Shown piece after piece: positions 1 to 5,955 of a stretch of 9,880 bases of DNA. The first letter of the stretch is position 1. Each line of letters starts with the position of its first letter. The position numbers and the translations under genes are program-made. The stretch is from contig JAJYJL010000183.1 in assembly GCA_021789565.1 (NCBI GenBank), positions 1 to 9,880 on the forward strand, given 5' to 3'. The notes under the pieces are model-generated. The model was not told the origin of the DNA. It saw only the letters and a program-made list of their open reading frames with translations, and ran no database searches. This stretch comes from Acidobacteriota bacterium. Lineage in GTDB: Bacteria; Acidobacteriota; Terriglobia; UBA7540.

Positions 1-1605
1 GGCGTCCGAAGAAACGTAGAGCGTCACGTTGATGGGGCCGCTGACCTCGATTCCATGCTGGAAAGGCTTTGTGTTATAGACCAGGATGTCATGGCGTGTC
101 TCCATCCGGCGCTGGTCGAAGGCTCCTGGGGTAACGGTGTTACCTTCACAGCAAAAATTGCCGCCGTGCGACATGACGGGGTTCATGGGATCGTAGGTGA
201 AGCGGTCTCCCTGGTCCCGGGCGGGCGGAGCTGTGTCCAGCAATCCGTCGCCGAAAACGCTGTTGGCTTTGCCGGCGCTCGAGAGATAGAAAGTCATGGG
301 CTGCGCGCCTTCCGGCGGCCAGGTGTCCGACTGCTCCCAGCGGTTCGCGCCCATTACGTAATAGCGGACCCTGGGCATTTTCTCGAGGATGTGGTTGTCC
401 TCTCCCTTGAGGAAGTGGTCAAACCAGCCATACCTGAGGGCATCCAAATCAAGCCGCGCGTCGCCCATGTCGCGCTCGCCGACGATGGTGTGTTCGCTGG
501 CGCCGGCGTAGCCGCAGTGGCCGGTGGGGAAGATGATGGCGTACTGCTCCCTGCCGATGTCGGGGCGGGCGGTTTTCCGCACAAAGTTGTAGGCCGCCAG
601 GTTGGGCGCGGTGGCCAGGTCATACCATGACATCACCCACAGTCCCGGCACGTTGATCTTCATGCTGTCGTTCCAGAGCCCGCCTTTGTACCAGGCCGGA
701 TCGTTGGGAGTGCGCTCGATCATGGCCCCGCCGGTGGCCACCGGCATGTGATCGGCAAAGATGCCGTGCGGGCCGTGAACGGCCTCGATGATGTCCTTCT
801 CAGGAAGGTGCCACAGCGCCTTCGACCAGTCAACGGACGGAAATCTGGCCGCCAGGTCAAAGGCGCGCGAGGCGCGGACCAGTTCCGCCTGCGAGGTGTT
901 CGGGGGAAACATGGGCCGGACCTGGTTCTGCACTCCATAAAGCCAGTCGATAAAGAGCATCTGGACGGCGCCGCCGCGATACCAGTTTCCCTGCTCGTAA
1001 AAGGGGCCCACGCGGCCTACTCCGGCGCCGAACCCCTGGGGAATAAACGCCGCGTCCGCCGGGTTCCCCATGGCGGTGACAGCAAGCTGCCATTCGGCCG
1101 TGGAAGAGCACCCGATGGTGCCGACCTTGCCGTTCGACCACGGCTGCGAGGCGATCCAGGAAAATTCCTGATAGCCATCACTGAGCGGCGGCCCCAGAAT
1201 GTCATAGTTTCCCTCGGAGAAAAACTGGCCGCGCTCGTTGATCTCGACATAAGCATAGCCGCGCTTCACCGCCTCCAATTCCGAACCCATGTTGCGCGGA
1301 GCTCCGAGAGAGATGTCCCAGTAATTGAAGTTGTAAGGCGTGCGGACAAAAATGGTGCCGAATTTCCCGGACGGGTCTTTGGGGCGGTAGATGTCTGCCG
1401 CCATGCGCTTGCCGTCGCTCATGGGAATCATCACCTTGCGGTCAATGATCGCCACTTTCTCCAACTCTTCTTCGATGGCGTTTCTCTTTTTGATCTCCGC
1501 CTCTTTGGAATTGCCATTCCCCTGCGCAAGCGCCTCCGGCAGCAGACAGAAGATTCCGGACATCAGAAGGGCCGTGGCCAGCAGACGAACAATATTCTTT
1601 TGCAT
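1..1605 (-). CDS. Secreted CocE/NonD-family serine hydrolase (C-terminus beyond the left edge)
   Basis: An open frame of 535 codons runs from ATG at 1605 off the left edge. It is an alpha/beta-hydrolase of the CocE/NonD (X-Pro dipeptidyl-peptidase-like) family, whose members cleave acyl esters or X-Pro peptides; the substrate here is unknown. Residues 1-27 form a signal peptide (hydrophobic run, then ALA before Q28), so export is expected. The N-terminal part shows [16 protein letters not shown] and a nucleophile elbow GTIGCSST with candidate nucleophile S167. D329 (in SWYDLAT) and H363 (in PTGHCGY) are the likely remaining triad members. The C-terminal jelly-roll domain starts near residue 435 and is incomplete. 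The start is supported by GGAGGAAGG just upstream. The gene is divergent from the beta-helix gene and not part of the arabinose cluster. Family assignment is confident; the activity is not. Confidence 0.9.
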   Translation of the reverse strand, partial: MQKNIVRLLATALLMSGIFCLLPEALAQGNGNSKEAEIKKRNAIEEELEKVAIIDRKVMIPMSDGKRMAADIYRPKDPSGKFGTIFVRTPYNFNYWDISLGAPRNMGSELEAVKRGYAYVEINERGQFFSEGNYDILGPPLSDGYQEFSWIASQPWSNGKVGTIGCSSTAEWQLAVTAMGNPADAAFIPQGFGAGVGRVGPFYEQGNWYRGGAVQMLFIDWLYGVQNQVRPMFPPNTSQAELVRASRAFDLAARFPSVDWSKALWHLPEKDIIEAVHGPHGIFADHMPVATGGAMIERTPNDPAWYKGGLWNDSMKINVPGLWVMSWYDLATAPNLAAYNFVRKTARPDIGREQYAIIFPTGHCGYAGASEHTIVGERDMGDARLDLDALRYGWFDHFLKGEDNHILEKMPRVRYYVMGANRWEQSDTWPPEGAQPMTFYLSSAGKANSVFGDGLLDTAPPARDQGDRFTYDPMNPVMSHGGNFCCEGNTVTPGAFDQRRMETRHDILVYNTKPFQHGIEVSGPINVTLYVSSDA

Positions 1606-1608
1606 GAA

Positions 1609-1617
1609 CCTTCCTCC
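1609..1617 (-). promoter_or_regulatory. Ribosome binding site of the CocE-like gene
   Basis: On the minus strand this reads GGAGGAAGG, with the GGAGG core 7 bases before the ATG at 1605. It fixes the start that gives a clean signal peptide. Confidence 0.75.
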
Positions 1618-2145
1618 GTGACGGGCATGGGCGGGGCCGCGTCGAGTTTGTTTGACCGCAGCATGAAGCCGGGCAGGAACCATTCCATACGGCCCGTAGA
1701 CAGCCTTATTGGATACGCTGATCAGCCAAGCGGAACGGTTTGCCGGGGGCATGATGATCGTCCAGCGCTTCCGTTTGGCACGCTGCGACATCGCAGTGTA
1801 CACCTTGCCGGTCCATTCGTAATCACAAATTTGCAGTCAGGATGCCGGGCGGGCCGGCGGTTTCAACGGCGCCCGGACCGGGCCGCTCCCCCCTGCGGGC
1901 AGGCGCCAATGCTGGGGAAGTGGTAACAAATCAAAAATCACCAATGGCGCCCTCGCCGCTGCGCCCTTTCAGGCGACTGGCCGGCCGCCAGGACCAACCG
2001 GGCCGCCCGCCGCCCAATTACCGCGCGGCCTGTAAGGTCCTGATCCTGCTATGTTTGTTCTTACTCCCCTGGGGGGCTGGCTCGCACCGCGATGTTTATT
2101 ATGTCGTCACGTAATTTTTTTAAAAATATCAACCAGAAAATCGTG

Positions 2146-2151
2146 TATACT
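2146..2151 (+). promoter_or_regulatory. Candidate -10 box (TATACT) for the beta-helix gene
   Basis: TATACT matches five of six consensus bases and lies just after an AT-rich tract (2112-2129) that could act as an UP element. At 17-base spacing the -35 position (2123-2128, AAAATA) is poor, so this is only a weak candidate. It would give a leader of over 200 bases before the GTG at 2372. Confidence 0.25.
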
Positions 2152-2159
2152 CCCCTGCT

Positions 2160-2189
2160 TATGTAGAGCGCCGTACGTAACTTTACATA
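2160..2189. promoter_or_regulatory. Imperfect palindrome, possible operator
   Basis: TATGTA at 2160-2165 and TACATA at 2184-2189 are perfect inverted arms around a centre containing the palindrome TACGTA (2174-2179). It lies 8 bases after the candidate -10 box, where a repressor site or leader structure would fit. No regulator family is recognised, and in AT-rich DNA this could be chance. Confidence 0.2.
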
Positions 2190-2355
2190 TGTTGGAAGGT
2201 AGGACCACGTTATTGCATGTCAGGAAAGGGTGTTGATTAAGCCCATGTTGAAAATCCTCAAATTGCATTTCCTCTACAGCATGCCGTCCGACTGACCGAT
2301 TCTTCAAGATGTTCGTTCGACTCGTTGCCGGGAAAAGGGTCCAGACACTTTCGGT

Positions 2356-2363
2356 AAAGGGAG
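2356..2363 (+). promoter_or_regulatory. Ribosome binding site deciding the GTG start at 2372
   Basis: AAAGGGAG lies 8 bases before the GTG at 2372. The in-frame ATG at 2309 has no comparable site, and starting there would bury the signal peptide behind 21 extra residues. Confidence 0.6.
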
Positions 2364-2371
2364 ATGAACCC

Positions 2372-3523
2372 GTGTATTCAGCAAATAGAAGTTCCATTTT
2401 CGCAAGGACCTGGTCAACAGTATGGATTTCGGCATGTGCACTGTTCCTGTTATCAGCATTAGCTCCATCTGCTCTGTACGCAAGCAAGGCTGGAGGGACA
2501 ATCACGACAACCACAACGACGTCGTCGAATCCCTGGATTACGGTTTCAGACGCTTCGCAGCTTCAGACTGCCCTGAACTCGCTGCCGGCCTCAGGCGGCA
2601 CCTTGCTCCTTCAAAACCTCGTGGCGTCGGGGCTCAGTCCGGTATCAGTCTCTCAGAGCCACGTGACGATCAGGTTTGTGAACTGCCAGTTGGGTTACGC
2701 GGGAACCGGAATCACCATTACGGGCGCGGATGATGCGCTGATCGGAGACGACAGCACGGCGCTCACCTCCGGGGATGTTGCCATAACCCTGAACGGCGCA
2801 ACATCAGCCCGGATCGAGCACCTGCGCGTTGTGCAATCGGGTTATTCTGCTTTTATGATTACGGGAGCGGCCACAAACGTTCGTTTTGTGGATGACTCCG
2901 CAACGAAATACAACGGCCTGAACCAGACCGGCCATGCGGGCTTCTTTATCTACGGGCCGGCGATAGGCATCCTGTTCGATCACTGCCGAACGTTCGACGG
3001 CAACGGCAACGGCTTTCGCATGGATAGTCCTTCGGTGCTGCCGTCGCACGTGCGGGTCGTCAACTGTGACGTGGAGAAAACCTGGGGGCACTCGTCGGAG
3101 GGCATCACCCCGGTGGGCAACGACATCTGGGTTGTCAACTGCCGGGTCTACAAATCCGGTGCGACCGGGATTCTGGCCTTCAACGGGCGCGCCGGTACGG
3201 TATTCCACAACATCTTTATCATCGGGAATTCCATCGGCGATTCGTCGCAGCAAATTGCGGGCAACGCCGCCATCCAGGTCAACCCGACATCCAACGGCAT
3301 CCAGGGTGTCATGATCTCAAATAACGTCGCCTGGGACGACCAGAGCAGCCCGACTTCGGAGGTGATGATTTCGCTGACCAACGGCGGCCAGAGTGGCGTT
3401 ATTGATTCGCTCTCCGTCACGGGCAACGTATCGATCAACCAGCGAAACCAGGCAGGAATTTCCAATCAGATGCCGAGTGCAGACTTGACAAACTCCTCAC
3501 TCGGGCTGGCCTCGGCGTTTTAG
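2372..3523 (+). CDS. Secreted right-handed parallel beta-helix protein
   Basis: This 383-residue protein starts at GTG. Residues 1-37 form a signal peptide: a basic start with R6 and R12, a hydrophobic stretch around 17-31, then ALYA before S38. A Thr/Ser linker follows (41-52, six consecutive Thr). The segment SDASQLQTALNSLPASGG (59-76) resembles the N-terminal cap of pectate-lyase-like folds. From about residue 97 to 363 there are roughly ten short rungs of the PbH1 type, such as HVRVVNCDVEKTWG (226-239), DIWVVNCRVYKSGATG (251-266) and IQGVMISNNVAW (310-321), with stacked Asn and Cys in VNC turns. Such folds occur in pectate lyases, polysaccharide lyases and epimerases; I see no catalytic triad or metal site that identifies an activity. 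It might bind or cut a plant polysaccharide. It is convergent with the isomerase gene. Confidence 0.85.
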   Translation: MYSANRSSIFARTWSTVWISACALFLLSALAPSALYASKAGGTITTTTTTSSNPWITVSDASQLQTALNSLPASGGTLLLQNLVASGLSPVSVSQSHVTIRFVNCQLGYAGTGITITGADDALIGDDSTALTSGDVAITLNGATSARIEHLRVVQSGYSAFMITGAATNVRFVDDSATKYNGLNQTGHAGFFIYGPAIGILFDHCRTFDGNGNGFRMDSPSVLPSHVRVVNCDVEKTWGHSSEGITPVGNDIWVVNCRVYKSGATGILAFNGRAGTVFHNIFIIGNSIGDSSQQIAGNAAIQVNPTSNGIQGVMISNNVAWDDQSSPTSEVMISLTNGGQSGVIDSLSVTGNVSINQRNQAGISNQMPSADLTNSSLGLASAF

Positions 3524-3541
3524 GCCAGACGAACGTGGCCT
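3522..3541. terminator. Hairpin at the convergent gene junction
   Basis: AGGCCA (3522-3527) and TGGCCT (3536-3541) form a perfect 6-base stem with an 8-base loop, starting in the stop codon of the beta-helix gene. Only 35 bases separate the two convergent stops. There is no T tract after the stem on either strand, so it is at best a weak bidirectional terminator or an mRNA 3'-end barrier. Confidence 0.25.
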
Positions 3542-3558
3542 GGATTCCGTGGCCGGCG

Positions 3559-4977
3559 TTATTCTCCAGCGGCGCCGTGAGTGTAAACGTCCCAGCGCTT
3601 GTAATTGCCCAGCGCTTCCGTCACCGCCCGCCCATAGCGGCTGCGGTTGACGGCCACGTGGTGCTCGTAGCCGTTCCGGCAGATGTATTGCAGAAGGTCC
3701 TGCAGCCCCGGCACCCGCAGCACTCCGTAGCCGCCAAAGCTGGCCGGCCGGTCGTCCGTGGTTTCGCCCTCGCCCGTGTAGGCCCGGATGCCGCCCTTGA
3801 GGTCGTCGGTTGAGACGCGGCAGAAGGTGATGGGCCCCGTCTTCAGCTTGCCCACCACCGTCCCGAAGGTGTTCTCCTTGCCCACGGAACCGGCAATGAT
3901 TTCCTGGAAGTCCATTTTGAAATCTTCGAAGAAGTGCTTGGGCAGGTTCGAGCAGTGGAAGATGACGCACTTGTCCGGATCGTCGCCGTAGTTGTTGTTC
4001 CAGTCCACAATGGCGCTCGGCGTTCCGGACGCGAGCTGCAGGACGTACATGCCCACCATGCCGGTCATGTCCGTTTCGCAGGCGCTGGGCAGCAGGTTGT
4101 TTGACATCATGCTCATCAGCGTGCAGGGCACCACACCGAAAAATTCCTCCATGGCCGTCCAGCACTGGATGGAGGTCCCAGCCAATTCGTTGGCCGCCAT
4201 CCATTCATCCACCACCACGCCGAATTTTGCCATCTTCGTCAGCGATGCCTGCGGGATTCCGCCCGTCGCCACGTAGCTGCCAATGCTCGCCAGCTTCTCC
4301 TTCACTTGCGGGTGGCCGTCCGTGAGCCGGTGGATGCGCCCCAGCACTTCCGAGAGGTCCAGCGGTTCCACCGTGATGCCGGCGTGCTCCAGCAGCTTTT
4401 CGCTGAAGCGGACCGTGTTGAACGCCGCCGGCCGCGCGCCGATCACCCCCACGCGCAGGTCCTTCAGCCCTTGCACAATCCGGCAGGTGGCCGCGAAGGA
4501 ATCGAGATCATCCTTGAACGCCTGCGAGCCCGGCGCTTCTGTGTGCAGCCGCGTCAGCGTGTAGCGGATGCCGTACTGCCAAAGATTGTTGCACACCGAC
4601 ATCTTGCCGCAGAAGCTGTCGCGCCGGCCGCCCATCAGCATCTTGTTCGGCTCGTCCGGAAACGCCTGCACCAGCACCGGAACTTCCAGCCCGCTCATGC
4701 GCAGCGCGTTGGCCACGCCGCGCTCGTCGCCAAAATTCGGCAGCGATACCACAATGCCGTCGATCTCCTCCGCATGCCGCTTAAACAAATCCGCACACTT
4801 ACGCGCTTCCTGCAGCGTTTCCACCGCCCCGTGCTTTGTTTCTTCCGGCGCGAGGCACACGGTTTTGTAACCCGCCGCTTCGAGCGTCTGCAGGACCTCT
4901 TCACGCCCCTGCTGCGCCAGGGTATCGGGAAAGAATCCCCGGTTGCCGATGATCACTCCCAAAGTTGTTTCGCTCAT
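3559..4977 (-). CDS. L-fucose/L-arabinose isomerase-family protein, probable operon L-arabinose isomerase
   Basis: This 472-residue protein belongs to the FucI/AraA-fold isomerases (the L-fucose isomerase-related group), which interconvert aldoses and ketoses with a divalent metal. The N-terminal half is Rossmann-like (GVIIGNRGFF at 7-16, DGIVVSLPNFGDERG at 73-87, LRVGVIGARP at 174-183). Candidate metal ligands are E301 in ACETDMTGM, D325 in IVDWNNNYGDD and H439 or H440 in GYEHHVAV. E301 and D325 are 24 residues apart, as are E337 and D361 in E. coli FucI. It is the last gene of the cluster, downstream of araD and araB, so it probably makes L-ribulose from L-arabinose in place of a classical AraA; that substrate is inferred from context. 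The start at 4977 is preferred over an ATG at 5046 because GAGGAGG lies 8 bases before it. It ends with TAA. Confidence 0.88.
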   Translation of the reverse strand: MSETTLGVIIGNRGFFPDTLAQQGREEVLQTLEAAGYKTVCLAPEETKHGAVETLQEARKCADLFKRHAEEIDGIVVSLPNFGDERGVANALRMSGLEVPVLVQAFPDEPNKMLMGGRRDSFCGKMSVCNNLWQYGIRYTLTRLHTEAPGSQAFKDDLDSFAATCRIVQGLKDLRVGVIGARPAAFNTVRFSEKLLEHAGITVEPLDLSEVLGRIHRLTDGHPQVKEKLASIGSYVATGGIPQASLTKMAKFGVVVDEWMAANELAGTSIQCWTAMEEFFGVVPCTLMSMMSNNLLPSACETDMTGMVGMYVLQLASGTPSAIVDWNNNYGDDPDKCVIFHCSNLPKHFFEDFKMDFQEIIAGSVGKENTFGTVVGKLKTGPITFCRVSTDDLKGGIRAYTGEGETTDDRPASFGGYGVLRVPGLQDLLQYICRNGYEHHVAVNRSRYGRAVTEALGNYKRWDVYTHGAAGE

Positions 4978-4985
4978 CTGAAGAA

Positions 4986-4992
4986 CCTCCTC
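4986..4992 (-). promoter_or_regulatory. Strong ribosome binding site of the isomerase gene
   Basis: On the minus strand this reads GAGGAGG, 8 bases before the ATG at 4977. It rejects the longer start at 5046, whose 23 extra codons would be read through this site. Confidence 0.8.
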
Positions 4993-5008
4993 AATCCTTC
5001 GCCACAGA

Positions 5009-5026
5009 GGAGCCGCTCTGGGCTCC
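5009..5026. repeat. Perfect hairpin in the araD-isomerase spacer
   Basis: GGAGCC (5009-5014) and GGCTCC (5021-5026) form a 6-base stem with a 6-base loop. In the operon transcript it lies shortly before the isomerase ribosome binding site. It could act as a stability element or be incidental. Confidence 0.35.
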
Positions 5027-5036
5027 CGCTGCATGG

Positions 5037-5075
5037 GTTGTACCAAAACGCGGGGGCGAAGCCCTCCCCTACAAC
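5037..5075 (-). repeat. GTAG-headed REP-like palindrome
   Basis: The element is bounded by perfect inverted arms GTTGTA (5037-5042) and TACAAC (5070-5075). Read on the minus strand, GTAG (5072-5069) comes just before a hairpin with arms at 5066-5061 and 5057-5052 and a 3-base loop; the 6-pair stem includes one G-T pair. A GTAG tetranucleotide 5' of a palindrome is the hallmark of REP sequences handled by RAYT (TnpA-REP) transposases. Its sequence differs from the REP units at 5812-5924, so it would belong to another class. No second copy is visible here. Confidence 0.5.
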
Positions 5076-5126
5076 ATCCCCAACGATCAATGCTTAAGAA
5101 TCGGACAGACCGGAACAGGGAACGTA

Positions 5127-5792
5127 CTACTCAGTTCTTTTGCCCGGCTGCCCGTAGGTTGAATGATAACGGTCGTACCACTTGCGAACTTCCCGCGCCG
5201 GCAGCGGCTTGGGCTTGCCCAGCAGCAGCGCCAGGTGGCACGTCTTTGCCACGTCCTCCAGCATCACCGCTGTCTTCAGCGCCGCGCGCGGCGTGGGGCC
5301 GAAGGCAAAAACCCCGTGCTGCGCCAGCAACACCGCCGGCGCCTTGTTCATGTGCTTCACAATACCTTCACCGATATGGTCGCCCTGGTTGTCGGTGTAG
5401 GGCGCACAGGGAACCTCGGCGCCGAATTCATCCGCGATGGCCGTCAGGTAAACCGGAATGGGCTGGCCCAGCAGCGCAAAGCTGGTGGCGTAATTCGAAT
5501 GGGTGTGGATGACGCCGCCGATTTCGGGACAATGGTTGTAAAGATAAAGGTGATGGGGCAGATCGACCGAAGGGTTCCAGCGGCCGCTGACCTTGCGCCC
5601 TTCGAGATCGGTCACCACCATGTCCTCGGGCCGCAGATTGTCGTAGTCCATGCCGCTCGGCTTGATTACCACGAGGCCCTGCTTGCGGTCCACTCCGCTG
5701 GCGTTGCCGGCGTGCATGGTCACGAGGCCCGCGCGGAAGATGCCCAGGTTCGCTTCCCACACCTCGCGGCGGAGTTGTTCCGATACCTTCAT
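5127..5792 (-). CDS. araD: L-ribulose-5-phosphate 4-epimerase
   Basis: This 221-residue protein is a class II aldolase/epimerase-family enzyme close in length to E. coli AraD (231). It would convert L-ribulose 5-phosphate to D-xylulose 5-phosphate in the cytoplasm, feeding the pentose phosphate pathway. Matching segments are GNASGVDR (29-36), KPSGMDY (44-50), DMVVTDLEG (57-65), GGVIHTHSNYATS (92-104) and LLAQHGVFAFG (155-165). Zinc ligands would be H96, H98 and H159, with D121 and Y213 (in TYGQ) at the positions of the AraD catalytic Asp and Tyr. D77 matches AraD D76, where L-fuculose-phosphate aldolase has Glu, which favours epimerase over aldolase. The ATG at 5792 has GGGAGG 8 bases upstream; an ATG at 5799 is out of frame. 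It lies between araB and the isomerase gene. Confidence 0.93.
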   Translation of the reverse strand: MKVSEQLRREVWEANLGIFRAGLVTMHAGNASGVDRKQGLVVIKPSGMDYDNLRPEDMVVTDLEGRKVSGRWNPSVDLPHHLYLYNHCPEIGGVIHTHSNYATSFALLGQPIPVYLTAIADEFGAEVPCAPYTDNQGDHIGEGIVKHMNKAPAVLLAQHGVFAFGPTPRAALKTAVMLEDVAKTCHLALLLGKPKPLPAREVRKWYDRYHSTYGQPGKRTE

Positions 5793-5800
5793 CCTTCATG

Positions 5801-5806
5801 CCTCCC
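5801..5806 (-). promoter_or_regulatory. Ribosome binding site of araD
   Basis: On the minus strand this reads GGGAGG, 8 bases before the ATG at 5792. It lies immediately downstream, in transcript terms, of the last REP-like hairpin (5812-5825). Confidence 0.6.
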
Positions 5807-5811
5807 GTATA

Positions 5812-5831
5812 CCGGCAGTTGCCGGCGCTCC
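5812..5831 (-). repeat. REP-like unit 1 (GGAG head, minus orientation)
   Basis: On the minus strand the GGAG head (5831-5828) is followed by CGCCGGCAACTGCCGG, which folds into a CCGGC/GCCGG stem with a 4-base loop. From AGCGCCGGCA onward it matches unit 2 except in the loop. Unit 1 and unit 2 are inverted head to head and share a 10-base inverted repeat (5820-5829 with 5873-5882). Confidence 0.6.
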
Positions 5832-5838
5832 CAGCCGA

Positions 5839-5854
5839 ATGAGGATCGCCTCAT
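5839..5854. repeat. Hairpin between REP-like units 1 and 2
   Basis: ATGAGG (5839-5844), loop ATCG, CCTCAT (5849-5854) form a perfect 6-base stem. It sits at the middle of the larger inverted repeat formed by units 1 and 2 (5812-5891), as a spacer hairpin. Confidence 0.45.
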
Positions 5855-5870
5855 AGAGTGCCGGACTCCC

Positions 5871-5924
5871 GTAGCGCCGGCATCCTGCCGGCCCTGAAAA
5901 ATGCCGCCGGGACGGCAACGCTAC
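5871..5924. repeat. REPIN/BIME-like pair (REP-like units 2 and 3)
   Basis: Unit 2 on the plus strand has GTAG (5871-5874), then GCCGGCA-TCC-TGCCGGC (5876-5892), a perfect 7-base stem. Unit 3 on the minus strand has GTAG (5924-5921), then TGCCG-TCCCGG-CGGCA (5917-5902), a 5-base stem. The two are inverted with GTAG heads outward (GTAG...CTAC) and an A-rich linker, the arrangement known for REPIN and BIME elements. Aligned unit against unit, 16 of the first 22 bases agree. Such elements are moved by RAYT transposases and often sit at gene 3' ends, here just after araB. Confidence 0.65.
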
Positions 5925-5955
5925 AAACAAGCGTTGTCACCCTATTTTGCAATCC

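Larger units (their letters stand above)
1606..2371. other. Long divergent intergenic region between two secreted-protein genes
   Basis: About 770 bases separate the divergent starts, and I see no convincing gene; frames that cross it are shadows of neighbours. The left part is GC-rich with palindromes: GCCCGG-A-CCGGGC at 1871-1883, CCTGC-GG-GCAGG at 1892-1903 and CTGGC-CGGCC-GCCAG at 1977-1991. From about 2090 the composition turns AT-rich, with a run of seven T followed by five A at 2115-2126. Promoters for both flanking genes should lie here. No good minus-strand promoter for the hydrolase was recognised. Confidence 0.6.

Noticed and set aside
748..1926. Long plus-strand open frame of 392 codons
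   Set aside because: It lies mostly antisense to the CocE-like gene, whose domain motifs and signal peptide are clear; its own protein is Arg/Gly/Pro-rich with no domain. It is a GC-rich shadow frame.
1871..1991. GC-rich palindromes in the divergent region as further REP units
   Set aside because: None has a GTAG or GGAG head and their stems do not match the units at 5812-5924; in such GC-rich DNA short palindromes arise by chance.
2309..2371. Upstream ATG at 2309 for the beta-helix protein
   Set aside because: No ribosome binding site precedes it, and it would put 21 residues before an otherwise normal signal peptide; the GTG at 2372 has AAAGGGAG at good spacing.
2107..2514. Minus-strand open frame of 135 codons across the beta-helix gene start
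   Set aside because: It overlaps the signal peptide region in antisense, shows no family features and has no supporting context.
4978..5046. Longer start (ATG at 5046) for the isomerase
   Set aside because: The extra 23 residues are Pro/Arg-rich and encoded across a hairpin and the strong GAGGAGG site that clearly serves the ATG at 4977.
4306..5097. Plus-strand open frame of 263 codons
   Set aside because: It is antisense to the isomerase gene, with an Arg/His/Gln-rich composition typical of reversed GC-rich coding sequence.
5127..5792. Reading the epimerase as L-fuculose-phosphate aldolase (FucA)
   Set aside because: D77 replaces the FucA catalytic Glu, and the D121 and Y213 positions match AraD; the neighbouring ribulokinase also fits AraD.
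5163..5897. Plus-strand open frame of 244 codons
   Set aside because: It is antisense to araD and the REP-containing spacer; the AraD active-site residues on the other strand are decisive.
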